DNA of 64,000 bases from Eubacterium callanderi (lineage in GTDB: Bacteria; Bacillota; Clostridia; Eubacteriales; Eubacteriaceae), in contig NZ_FRBP01000016.1 of NCBI RefSeq assembly GCF_900142645.1, positions 62,001 to 126,000 on the forward strand. Reading direction: 5' to 3'. Of this stretch, positions 34,329 to 42,995 are shown piece after piece (position 1 is the first letter of the stretch; every line of letters starts with the position of its first letter). The notes beneath the pieces are model-generated. The model made no database searches and had not been told where the DNA came from. It was given only the letters and a program-made list of their open reading frames with translations. A program made the position numbers and the translations under genes.

Positions 34329-36479
34329 ATGAAAAAACGAAAATTCAGCAAACTAACAGCGATTTTCCTCAGTTTTTGTCTTGTTATGGCTTGTATCTCG
34401 CCGGTTTTTGCGGAAGAGAACACCCCCAAAAGAGTAGTTTCCTTAAATATGCAAGGCGGAAACAACGAACAAAAAATCGAGCAAGGGAAAGAGTTTACAC
34501 TGACCTTGAATTGTGCAGAATCATTTGGTGTTATGAATGCCCAGGTGGTTTACGATAGCAGTAAGGTTGAGTGCGTATCATACGAAACGCCTATAAAGAC
34601 CGGCAGTAATATGGTTAACGATAACAAAAATATTTCTGCTGTCATGGTTAATATAAGTCAATTGGGTTCTGACATTGTGGCACCTGATACCGTCATCATG
34701 TCTATGGTATTTAAAGCAAAAGAAGATGTTACTGGGAAAGTGAACTTTGAAGCTAAAGTCACAGATATGTATTTACTAGATGGCAACCTTGACGGAACTG
34801 AAGTAATACCAACAGTTACGAACAATGTAGGAGAGATACTGATCACGGCTCCGCCAACAGACATCACCGAGCTGACCAGCAAAATCGCCGAAGCGGAAGC
34901 CGTTGACAGCAGCCTGTACACCGCGGCAAGCTATCAAAACCTGGAAGCAGCCATTGCGGCGGCAAAGGAAATAACCACAGAAAATACAAAAGACGAAGTT
35001 GCGGCGCAGGTTAAGGCGCTGGATGATGCCATAAAGCAGCTGGTTAAAGCGGTTGACAAAACGGCTTTAAAAGCAGTCGTCGATGAAGCCAAAACCTACG
35101 ATGAAGCCCTGTACACACCGGACAGCTACGCGGCCCTGACCAAAGCGGTCGCCGACGCCCAGAGCGTGTTGGACGCGGATCTCGCGGATAACGCGGAAAA
35201 CCAGAAAACCGTGGCGGACTCGGCTCAGGCGGTTAAGACCGCCATTGCGGCCCTGAGCGCCAAGGGTGACCAGGCGGCGCTGGCGGCCAGCATCCAGGCG
35301 GCAGAAGCAGCGCTTGCGCGCGAAGATGTCACCTATATGGACGAAACCAAGGCAAATGTGCAGACAGCCCTGAATGCGGCAAAAGCACTGGTCGGCCAGG
35401 AAAATGCCACAGATGCTGAGGTTTCCGCAGCGGTTAAAAACCTGAATGACGCGGTCGCCAAGCTGGTGATTGCAGCAGACGAAAACGCCTTTAACGCAGC
35501 GGTTGCGCAGGTGCGCGAAGCCTTCAAGGAAGAAGCTTACACCACCAGCAGCTGGAAAGCGGTAGCGGAAGCCCTCAAAAATGCGGATGCCATGGCAGGT
35601 CGGCTGGCAGAAGGCCAGGTGCCGGCAGCAGAAGCGGACAAGGTATTGACCGACTTGCAGAATGCGACAAAGGGTTTAATGGAAAAGGCAACAAAAACCG
35701 AAGACCTGACCAAAGCGGTTGAAACAGCTAAAAAATTAGATGAAAGTCATTACACCGCGGACAGCTTTGCCGTTGTAAAGGAAGCCTTAGCCGCAGCCGA
35801 AAAGGTTGCCGGAAACCTGAATGACAGCACACAGCAGCAGGTAGATACAGTGGCCACGAATTTGAATGCCGCCGTCTCTAAGCTGGTGACCATCGCCACG
35901 GATGAAAAGACTGGTGTAACAGTTAACGGTTTACCAGCAGGTGAAAAGATTATTGTAACGGACAAGATGGCAGATAAAGAAGCATTATCAGAAGCACAAA
36001 AAGCAATTGACAGCGCTTCTGAGTTCTCAGATGCTAAGAAAGCGGATATTTTATTCCTTGCAGACATTAAGCCTGAGGTGATTGAAAATGCAGATGGCAC
36101 CTTTACATTGACAATTCCTCTCACTGAAAAACAGATGGGTTATGATTTGTATTATATTGGTCATAAGGATGAAGAAACCGGTATGTTTATTTGGACTGCT
36201 GTAACACCAAAGGATAATAAGCTTACCCTTCAGGTTAAGAGCTTTTCTGAATTTGCGGTGGTTGGTATGATGAAACCGGAAGAACAAAATCCGGGGACTA
36301 ATCCAAGCGGTGATAATAAGGCTGACACTGTGAATAATGCGACAGGTACGAATGCTTCTGGAAACAACGCGAATACAGGCATTGTTCAGGACGGCAACAG
36401 TAGCGTGGCGGTAGCAGTTGGTTTCCTTATTTTGGCAATAGCGGGGCTAATTGCTTACAGGAAAAGATTTAATGCATAG
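34329..36479 (+). CDS. Surface protein with N-terminal cohesin domain and FIVAR repeats
   Basis: 716 residues. The signal peptide ends near 30 (SPVFAEEN). Residues about 35-175 match a cohesin: IEQGKEFTLTLNCAESFGVMNAQVVYDSSKVECV, then SMVFKAKEDVTGKVNFEA and the closing NNVGEILI. FIVAR-like repeats cover about 178-525. A small beta domain (525-650) shared with the 1814-residue protein follows. The tail NANTGI, a hydrophobic helix and RKRF end the protein. ATG 34329 has AAAGGTGAAAG before it; an in-frame TTG at 34311 is rejected. It overlaps the region of the dockerin gene stop, so the two are translationally close. Likely the anchored receptor of the dockerin protein. Confidence 0.82.
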   Translation: MKKRKFSKLTAIFLSFCLVMACISPVFAEENTPKRVVSLNMQGGNNEQKIEQGKEFTLTLNCAESFGVMNAQVVYDSSKVECVSYETPIKTGSNMVNDNKNISAVMVNISQLGSDIVAPDTVIMSMVFKAKEDVTGKVNFEAKVTDMYLLDGNLDGTEVIPTVTNNVGEILITAPPTDITELTSKIAEAEAVDSSLYTAASYQNLEAAIAAAKEITTENTKDEVAAQVKALDDAIKQLVKAVDKTALKAVVDEAKTYDEALYTPDSYAALTKAVADAQSVLDADLADNAENQKTVADSAQAVKTAIAALSAKGDQAALAASIQAAEAALAREDVTYMDETKANVQTALNAAKALVGQENATDAEVSAAVKNLNDAVAKLVIAADENAFNAAVAQVREAFKEEAYTTSSWKAVAEALKNADAMAGRLAEGQVPAAEADKVLTDLQNATKGLMEKATKTEDLTKAVETAKKLDESHYTADSFAVVKEALAAAEKVAGNLNDSTQQQVDTVATNLNAAVSKLVTIATDEKTGVTVNGLPAGEKIIVTDKMADKEALSEAQKAIDSASEFSDAKKADILFLADIKPEVIENADGTFTLTIPLTEKQMGYDLYYIGHKDEETGMFIWTAVTPKDNKLTLQVKSFSEFAVVGMMKPEEQNPGTNPSGDNKADTVNNATGTNASGNNANTGIVQDGNSSVAVAVGFLILAIAGLIAYRKRFNA

Positions 36480-36490
36480 CAAATAAATAA

Positions 36491-36540
36491 AGGGTGTAAG
36501 CCCCTGCTTCCTGGTAACAGGGAGCAGTAACGAATACCCT
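36491..36540 (+). other. Hairpin between the cohesin and beta-propeller genes
   Basis: CTGCTTCCTG/CAGGGAGCAG (36504-36526) nested in AGGGT/ACCCT (36491-36540). No T-tract. It is another inter-gene structure of the same kind seen at 25069 and 30601. Confidence 0.65.
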
Positions 36541-36572
36541 TACTATAAAGAATTGTTGTATGAGGAGAGAAA

Positions 36573-39500
36573 ATGGAAAACATAAAAAGGAATATATTTA
36601 AAGCTTTTACAATTGGATGCATCGTATTAATACTGTCGTGTTTTGTAAATACGGCCACCGTAAAAGCGGACGCGCCGGTTGGAACAGTAACAGTAAGTGT
36701 TGAGCGTTTTACTCTGGGGCAAGGATATTTTATTGAGCCGGAGGAAGTTCCGATCTATGCGGGGGATACAGGGGCAGATTTATTGGACCGTGTTTTGGGC
36801 GGACCAGATGCTTACGAGACAAAAGAAAATTCCTCATATGGTTTTTACCTGGCAGTTATAAAAAATGCAGATGCTGGTGTCTTGGATATACCTATGTATA
36901 TTCAGGAAATGAGTGGTTACCGGGTAACAAATGAGCAAAATGACGGCAATAAACATTACCCAGGGCTTGGAGAATTCTCTTATTCTGAAAAATCTGGTTG
37001 GATGTACATGGTAAATAATACATTTCCACAACAGGGAATGGGATATTATATTCCAAAGGATGGCGACGTTGTCCGATATCAATTTACGCTCTGGGGAACA
37101 GGGAAAGATGTGGGTGATAAATATGATGGCAGTGGAATATTTATTGCAAACAGAGATGCGTTAACGAAGTACATTGCAGAGTTTAACGGACGGGCAGATA
37201 AAGATGTGCTTTTATCTATCCAACACATTCAGGATGCTTATGATAATGCTATGAAGATTATCCAGGATTTAACATTGGATCAATCAAGCGTAGACAGTGC
37301 TCTTGCGTATTTAAAAACAGCTGTAGATGCACGGAATTTACAGGGAATTAGACTGAACCAGGAAAAAATGAATCTCCAATATGAAACGGAGGGAGAACTT
37401 CAGGTGATCTATGATCCTGAAGATTGCAGGGTAGAACAAGGGGTAGTATGGAGCAGTAGTGATGAAAGCATAGTATATGTTGATGGAGGAATTGTGTATG
37501 CTACTGGCGTCGGCACCGCCACCATCACCGCCACCCTCGGCGATTTCACCGCCAGCTGTGAGGTCACTGTAAGTGAAGAGAGCGCCGAAAAGCCGCTGCA
37601 GAGCATCAGCCTGAATCAATCTGAAGTAAGCCTGGGCAAGGGTAAGACCACTGCGCTCAAGGTCAGCTATAGCCCGGCAGATACGACGGATGACAAAACC
37701 GTTACCTGGCGTTCGGACAACGAACAGGTGGCGGCAGTGGACGGAAATGGCCGTATTACAGCGGTGGCCAAGGGTAAGGCTGTGATCACGGCGCAGGTGG
37801 GCAGCTTTACCGCGGACTGCCGGGTTACTGTCACAGAGGACGACCCGGTCGATCCGCCGGACATTACCGATGAGGACATTGCCGCGGCCAAGGAAGTGGT
37901 TCGGCTGGCGGCGATTCTGAACACCAATGCCAGCCCGTCTCTGGATGAGGTTAAAGTGGTTGAGAATGCCTATAATAACCTGACAAGCGCGCAGCAGTCG
38001 CTTTTAACACCAGAACAGGATGCCAATATACAGGTCGCCATTAACAGCGGCTACAGCAAGGTGCTGTCTCGGGTGGTGGCGATATGCGAGCCTGCGGCAG
38101 ATGCGGTTCAGGCCGTCATCGACAGCGGTGGAAAACCCGACGACCAAAGTCTTTTTGATCTGGTTCAAGCCGAAAAAGCGCTGAATGCCATAGGCGATTA
38201 CGATGGCTTCTTGACCAAGGATCAGGAAATCTATGATCAGGTTGAAAAGAAAATGAAAAAGGTGACGGGTGCCTTAACGGTGACCAACGCATCGGATAAC
38301 GGCGTTACCGTTAAAGGGCGTTCCCTGACCCTGCCCTGGACCGTGCAGGTGGTGGCGCAGGCGGTTGAGGTCACAGCAGAGCAGCGGGCTGCCCTCGAGG
38401 CGGACGCCCGGTATCTGGAGCCGGCCGTTGAGAGCCAGTATGAAATCAGGCTGAGGGACTTTGCCGCTGCCGAAAGCGCGGACGCCATACCGGAATATGA
38501 TACCCAGGGCAAGAGCTTTAAAATCACGATGCCCTCCGGCGGTTACACGGCGCCGGGGCTTGGCGAGCACGGCCAGCTGACCCTCCTGCATAACGGCGAG
38601 CGCATCGGTTTTGTAGATGAAAAGGGGAATGCTCTGGTCACCTACGATGCTCAGAATAAGCGCTTCAGCTTTTCGACAGACGCTTTTTCGACCTTTACAG
38701 TGGTATCCGACAGCCGCATTGCCATTGAAAGCTTTATACTGAGTGATACAGAAAAAACGCTTTTACTGGATATTGCAAATCCCAGCTTTGAACTGAGCGT
38801 GTTGAGCTTTAAGCCCTATGATACAACGGATAAAAACAGACTGACCTATACCTCCTCAGACCCGTCCGTGGCCAGTGTGGACGATAAGGGCATTGTCACC
38901 GGGCATGTTAAGGGGACAGCAGTGATTACCGCTGAGGTGTGCGGCATTAAAAACCAGTGTACGGTGACGGTAAAGATGAACCGCTATGTGGATTTTGAGA
39001 GCTACTGGCCAACCTTCAGGAAGAACAACAGCAACATGGCCATTGTGGACGCCAGCCTGCCAAACGCGGGAAACAACCTGACCGAAAAGTGGATAAACAG
39101 CGACATCAACACAGGGGGCAAGCAGATGACTGCCGGCACCCCGCTGGTGGTGGACAACTATATTTTTGTCGCTACCCAGAACAACAAGCTCTACAAGCTG
39201 GATAAAAACACCGGCGCTATTGTCAAAGAGGCAAAGCTCGCGAAAAAAGTCGAGTTTTTCTCCTATGCCACCTACGGCGACGGCATGATCTTCGTGCCAG
39301 AGGAAGAGGGTACCATTGAGGCCTTTAACGCCGATACCCTGGATTCGCTCTGGCGCACCGAAAGCTTTGGCGGGCAGAGCAACTGCCAGGTTACCTATGC
39401 CGATGGTTTTATCTACTCAGGTACCTGGAGCGGCTCGACGAACAAGGGAACCTTTTTCTGTATAGACACCACGAGTAACGGCGAGATTTACCAGACTAAT

Positions 39501-40586
39501 GGTATCCGGCGTGCGCGGTGGGTTTCGGACGATGACGGCGGCTATTACTGGAGCGGCGCCACGGTGGTTGGCGACGCGGTAATCTTCGGCGGGGACTCAG
39601 GCGTGGTGCAGTCCCGTAACAAATCGACGGGGGCGCTCATTGACCGGTACGCCACTGGCGGCGTTATCCGTTCGTGTATCGCCTATGACGCCGGAACCAG
39701 CGCCCTTTATTTTACAGCGGGCGGCGGCGCCACCGCCAATGGGATCACTGGCGGCGGGAAGGTCTTTAAGCTCGGTGTTACCAGTGACGGGCACTACACA
39801 GGAGCTAAAGTTGCCGAACTTCCGGCAGCGTCAACCACATCGCCGGTGGTTTACAATGGCCGTGTGTATGTCACCACTCAGAAGGCGAATGGCTCGGGCC
39901 ATGAGGAGGATTATAACAAGGCCACGGTCATTGACCAGGGCAATACGGAAAATGGAAAGCTGGCGGTTCTGGACGCGGGTTCTCTCAGCATGATCTATCA
40001 GACAGATATCGGCGGCCCGTCCAAGGCCTCACCACTGCTTACAACAGCTTATACGGCTGACGGCCAGCAGACAGTTTACCTCTATATCACGGTAAACAAC
40101 CACGACGGCGCCATTGTCCGGGTAAAGGACTGGGCAGGTAATACCACGCCGCAGGCCGAGGTGATCTACCGCGCCCCGGGTGATGAGCAGGAATATACCA
40201 CCACCAGTCTCAACTGTGACGCGGACGGAACCATCTATTACCGGAATGACCGGGGGCACCTCATGGCCCTGACCGGCACCTCGGAGCCTGTCAGAGAGGC
40301 GGCGCCTGTTGAAGGGCGTTTGGGAATGCAGAAAGGCAGTAAAGCAGGCAGCGACGGTATGACCGCCAGAGCCTCTGGAAAGACGGCCAGTAAGGCTGAG
40401 GATGAATTTAAGCCCTGGGATTTTGACGGGGCCATGCTGCCATACAGCAGAAGTGTGTCCAAAACGCCGTCGGGTAAGGAGCAGCTGAAAAAGGCCGCGG
40501 TTGTCCTGGGATGTACGGCGGCTGCCATGGCGGCACTGTATATTACCGGATGCGCGCTCTGGCCGAAGCTGGTTAAGAAGCCATGA
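36573..40586 (+). CDS. DUF4430 - Ig-like - beta-propeller membrane-anchored surface protein
   Basis: 1337 residues. A signal peptide (to about 33) is followed by a DUF4430 domain, about 35-190, with SGWMYMVNNTFPQQG and DGDVVRYQFTLWGTGKDVGD. Three Big_2-type Ig domains follow (about 255-335, 345-425 and 720-800; each with SSDESIVYVD- or SDNEQVAAVD-like and GTATITA-like words). Residues about 805-1240 hold PQQ/WD-like propeller blades (LVVDNYIFVATQNNKLYKLDKNTGAIV). A final membrane helix (about 1307-1330) and short basic end anchor it. RBS GAGGAGAG. It is directly coupled (ATGA overlap) to an ECF S component, suggesting delivery of ligand to that permease. Bacteroides BtuG, a propeller, is a functional parallel only. 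Confidence 0.82.
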   Translation: MENIKRNIFKAFTIGCIVLILSCFVNTATVKADAPVGTVTVSVERFTLGQGYFIEPEEVPIYAGDTGADLLDRVLGGPDAYETKENSSYGFYLAVIKNADAGVLDIPMYIQEMSGYRVTNEQNDGNKHYPGLGEFSYSEKSGWMYMVNNTFPQQGMGYYIPKDGDVVRYQFTLWGTGKDVGDKYDGSGIFIANRDALTKYIAEFNGRADKDVLLSIQHIQDAYDNAMKIIQDLTLDQSSVDSALAYLKTAVDARNLQGIRLNQEKMNLQYETEGELQVIYDPEDCRVEQGVVWSSSDESIVYVDGGIVYATGVGTATITATLGDFTASCEVTVSEESAEKPLQSISLNQSEVSLGKGKTTALKVSYSPADTTDDKTVTWRSDNEQVAAVDGNGRITAVAKGKAVITAQVGSFTADCRVTVTEDDPVDPPDITDEDIAAAKEVVRLAAILNTNASPSLDEVKVVENAYNNLTSAQQSLLTPEQDANIQVAINSGYSKVLSRVVAICEPAADAVQAVIDSGGKPDDQSLFDLVQAEKALNAIGDYDGFLTKDQEIYDQVEKKMKKVTGALTVTNASDNGVTVKGRSLTLPWTVQVVAQAVEVTAEQRAALEADARYLEPAVESQYEIRLRDFAAAESADAIPEYDTQGKSFKITMPSGGYTAPGLGEHGQLTLLHNGERIGFVDEKGNALVTYDAQNKRFSFSTDAFSTFTVVSDSRIAIESFILSDTEKTLLLDIANPSFELSVLSFKPYDTTDKNRLTYTSSDPSVASVDDKGIVTGHVKGTAVITAEVCGIKNQCTVTVKMNRYVDFESYWPTFRKNNSNMAIVDASLPNAGNNLTEKWINSDINTGGKQMTAGTPLVVDNYIFVATQNNKLYKLDKNTGAIVKEAKLAKKVEFFSYATYGDGMIFVPEEEGTIEAFNADTLDSLWRTESFGGQSNCQVTYADGFIYSGTWSGSTNKGTFFCIDTTSNGEIYQTNGIRRARWVSDDDGGYYWSGATVVGDAVIFGGDSGVVQSRNKSTGALIDRYATGGVIRSCIAYDAGTSALYFTAGGGATANGITGGGKVFKLGVTSDGHYTGAKVAELPAASTTSPVVYNGRVYVTTQKANGSGHEEDYNKATVIDQGNTENGKLAVLDAGSLSMIYQTDIGGPSKASPLLTTAYTADGQQTVYLYITVNNHDGAIVRVKDWAGNTTPQAEVIYRAPGDEQEYTTTSLNCDADGTIYYRNDRGHLMALTGTSEPVREAAPVEGRLGMQKGSKAGSDGMTARASGKTASKAEDEFKPWDFDGAMLPYSRSVSKTPSGKEQLKKAAVVLGCTAAAMAALYITGCALWPKLVKKP

Positions 40587-41524
40587 TGGATAAAGCAGCT
40601 GCGGATATCCGCACACAAACGGCAAAAAGAAAACGGACCCTTGTCTCAGCGATGATCATCTTTCTGCTGATCCCCCTGACCATCTGGTTTGGCATCCGGT
40701 TTCTGGATGACCGGAGATACCTGTTTATCAGTCTGCTGATTATTCTCTACACAGCCATTCCCTTTGTCATGCGGTTTGAGGGGCGCCGGCCCGACGCGCG
40801 GGAGATTGTTGTGATTGCTGTGATGGCTGCTATTGCGGCCTGCGGGAATCTGGCGTTTTTCATGCTGGGACCATTTCAGGCGGGAACAGCGCTGGTGATC
40901 ATTGCAGGAATATGCCTGGGGCCTGAGGAAGGCTTTTTGACAGGAGCTATGGCAAGGCTGGTCATCAATATGTTTGCCAGTCAGGGACCTTGGACGCCCT
41001 GGCAGATGTTTTGCTGGGGGCTTCTGGGCTTTCTCGGCGGGCTCTGCTTTAACAGGGATCAGGAGTTCTCAAAAAAGGAAGTCGATTTTAAGGTGGTCAT
41101 GGGGCCGCTCATCTGTATCGTGGTATCGCTGGCGCTGGGCTTTGGCATCTGGATTGTCTCAGACGCCCAGGGGCCCTTTGTGGGCTGGTGGCTTTACGGC
41201 TTTGGGGCCATTGGCCTGCTGGCCGGGGTGCTGCTCCAGCGCCGCCGCCTGCCCGTGGACCGGCTGACGCTGGCGGTCTTTGGCTTTCTGGCCACCTTTA
41301 TCATCTACGGCGGTATCATGAACATCGCCGCGCTGGTCATGTCATCCAGTGTTTCCGGCTCTGGCGTGGGCCTTGACTGGGGCTCCATGAAGCTGCTCTA
41401 TATTTCCGGCGCGCCCTACGACGCGGTACATGGTCTGGGCACCGCCTTCTTTGGAGCGCTGCTTGGGCCGGTGATGATTGAGAAGCTGGAGCGGGTAAAG
41501 ATTAAATTCGGCCTGTATCATTAA
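40583..41524 (+). CDS. ECF transporter S component, copy 1
   Basis: 313 residues with about nine or ten hydrophobic segments. Two N-terminal helices (23-65) precede an ECF S-component core: RFEGRRPDAREIVVIAVMAAIAA near 68, GLLGPEEGFL-like GICLGPEEGFLTG near 108, then FASQGPWTPWQMFCWGLLGFLGG near 130-152, and a C-terminal KLERVKIKFGLYH. The ATG overlaps the stop of the DUF4430-propeller gene. The QGPWTPWQMF block is shared with the second S component at 47726. The riboswitch and neighbours suggest a corrinoid or corrinoid precursor as substrate. Sequence alone does not show the substrate. Confidence 0.82.
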   Translation: MMDKAAADIRTQTAKRKRTLVSAMIIFLLIPLTIWFGIRFLDDRRYLFISLLIILYTAIPFVMRFEGRRPDAREIVVIAVMAAIAACGNLAFFMLGPFQAGTALVIIAGICLGPEEGFLTGAMARLVINMFASQGPWTPWQMFCWGLLGFLGGLCFNRDQEFSKKEVDFKVVMGPLICIVVSLALGFGIWIVSDAQGPFVGWWLYGFGAIGLLAGVLLQRRRLPVDRLTLAVFGFLATFIIYGGIMNIAALVMSSSVSGSGVGLDWGSMKLLYISGAPYDAVHGLGTAFFGALLGPVMIEKLERVKIKFGLYH

Positions 41525-41556
41525 AGGCCGAAAACAATAAAAGAAAGGGAGAAAAA

Positions 41557-42651
41557 ATGAAAAGAGGTATTCAGAAAAAGGGTGTTTTATTATTGGCAAT
41601 GCTTTTGCTGGCCGTGCTCACGCTGGCAGGGTGCAAGGACCCCATCAGCGGGCTGACAGAGGGCGGCTCTGATGAAGAGGTAGTTCAGCTGGCAGATACA
41701 AACCCGCTGCCGGAAAATGGCGTTGTGACAGCCGCGCAGTTCCGCTCCATCCAGGGGCAGGACAAGGTGGTGACCTTTGATGGCAGCACCATGAGCGGAA
41801 TCCAGTACAGCTGGAGCTTTAACGGCAAGGATATTCACAATCCGGAGGATCAGAACCTCAAGGTCGATTTTACGACAGAGGGGAATACACTCAACAATGT
41901 CAAGGCAGCGGCCGGCGATGCCGCCTATGGCCTCGGCATCACCCTGACGGGCAACAAGGGGCTCATCACCGTGCCGCAGCTCACCATTACGCTGCCGGAA
42001 AAATGGGATGCAGATTCGGCTGTTTTCTGCAAGCTGAACAACGGGCAGCCGGCAAAAATGAGTAATGTGACCTTTGACAACAGCGCAGAAACCACAAAGA
42101 TGACAGTGAACATCGTGGAAACTGGCGGGGATTATTATATCGTAGCCGGGAAAACCATCGCGCCGGTTCCCACAACGACGGCTGGAAATCCTGACGGAAC
42201 AACACCGGGTGACAGCGGAAATACTGGTTCTGGAAGCTCAAGCGGCAGCAGCTGTACCATTTCCATCAGCTGTTCGACCATTCTTAACAACATGGGCAAT
42301 CTAAAAAGCGGTAAAGAAAGCTTTGTGCCTTCAGATGGTTGGATTTTAAAACCAACGACGGTTCAGTTTAATGAGGGAGAAAGTGTCCATGATGTGCTGC
42401 AGCGGGTATGCCGTGACAAGGGGATTCATATGGAATCCAGCTTTACGCCGGCTTATAATTCGGCCTACGTGGAAGGTATCAATCAGCTCTATGAGTTTGA
42501 CTGCGGCGAGCTCTCTGGCTGGATGTATAACGTCAACGGCTGGTTCCCGAACTATGGGTGCAGCCAGTATACCGTCGAAAACGGCGATGTGATCAATTGG
42601 GTTTATACCTGTGATCTTGGCCGTGACGTTGGCGATAACAGCATGTGGTAA
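41557..42651 (+). CDS. DUF4430 lipoprotein
   Basis: 364 residues. A lipoprotein signal with lipobox LTLAGC places the lipidated Cys at 26. Residues about 50-205 form an Ig-like beta domain related to the small C-terminal domains of the neighbouring proteins. A Gly/Ser/Thr-rich linker (205-232) leads to a C-terminal DUF4430 domain: VQFNEGESVHDVLQRVCRDKG, then LSGWMYNVNGWFPNYG and NGDVINWVYTCDLGRDVGD. It is tethered to the outer membrane face next to the S components. By analogy with substrate-binding lipoproteins, it could present a corrinoid to the ECF importer. RBS AAAGGGAG. Confidence 0.87.
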   Translation: MKRGIQKKGVLLLAMLLLAVLTLAGCKDPISGLTEGGSDEEVVQLADTNPLPENGVVTAAQFRSIQGQDKVVTFDGSTMSGIQYSWSFNGKDIHNPEDQNLKVDFTTEGNTLNNVKAAAGDAAYGLGITLTGNKGLITVPQLTITLPEKWDADSAVFCKLNNGQPAKMSNVTFDNSAETTKMTVNIVETGGDYYIVAGKTIAPVPTTTAGNPDGTTPGDSGNTGSGSSSGSSCTISISCSTILNNMGNLKSGKESFVPSDGWILKPTTVQFNEGESVHDVLQRVCRDKGIHMESSFTPAYNSAYVEGINQLYEFDCGELSGWMYNVNGWFPNYGCSQYTVENGDVINWVYTCDLGRDVGDNSMW

Positions 42652-42663
42652 AACCATAAAACA

Positions 42664-42697
42664 GGTGACGGAGGGGACAGTCTGCCCCTCTGTCGCC
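42664..42697 (+). terminator. Probable terminator after the DUF4430 lipoprotein
   Basis: GGTGACGGAGGGG pairs with CCCCTCTGTCGCC around ACAGTCTG, followed by AGCTTTTAG. The T-tract is weak, so termination may be partial. Confidence 0.6.
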
Positions 42698-42699
42698 AG

Positions 42700-42995
42700 C
42701 TTTTAGCTGAGCGCTTTTTTAAGGGCTTCTTTGCAAACTTTTAAAAAGGCGCTTAGAGGAGCTTTCGCATACAACGGCTCTTTTAAGTGTCTTGTCATCC
42801 CTATCTTTTCTATGTTGGGTGAAGCGGTGAAATCGTACGGGCAGCATTCGGGCGCGCGCCTGCACCGCTTCATTCAGAAACCATCGTTCTTAATTATTAC
42901 ACAAATAAGAACAAAGGATGTGATGGCACGCGGCGGAAGCTGGCCACCTCTGCTTCCGCCAAGGATTATCTTATAACAATCGAGGGGAGATCGAT
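42700..42995 (+). other. Structured gene-free stretch before ecfT
   Basis: About 295 bp with two stems: TGAAGCGGTG/CACCGCTTCA (42820-42872) and GGCGGAAGC/GCTTCCGCC (42932-42960), the second just before the ecfT leader. An 81-codon frame at 42731 lacks an RBS and is not believed. It could be a regulatory leader separating the receptor genes from the transporter genes. No known class recognised. Confidence 0.55.

Noticed and set aside
25141-36479. LPXTG sorting signals in the large surface proteins
   Set aside because: No LPXTG-like motif is present near the C-termini; only a shared NTGI word was found, reported as a finding.
42731-42976. An 81-codon plus-strand frame before ecfT
   Set aside because: No RBS, composition unlike its neighbours, and it overlaps strong stems.
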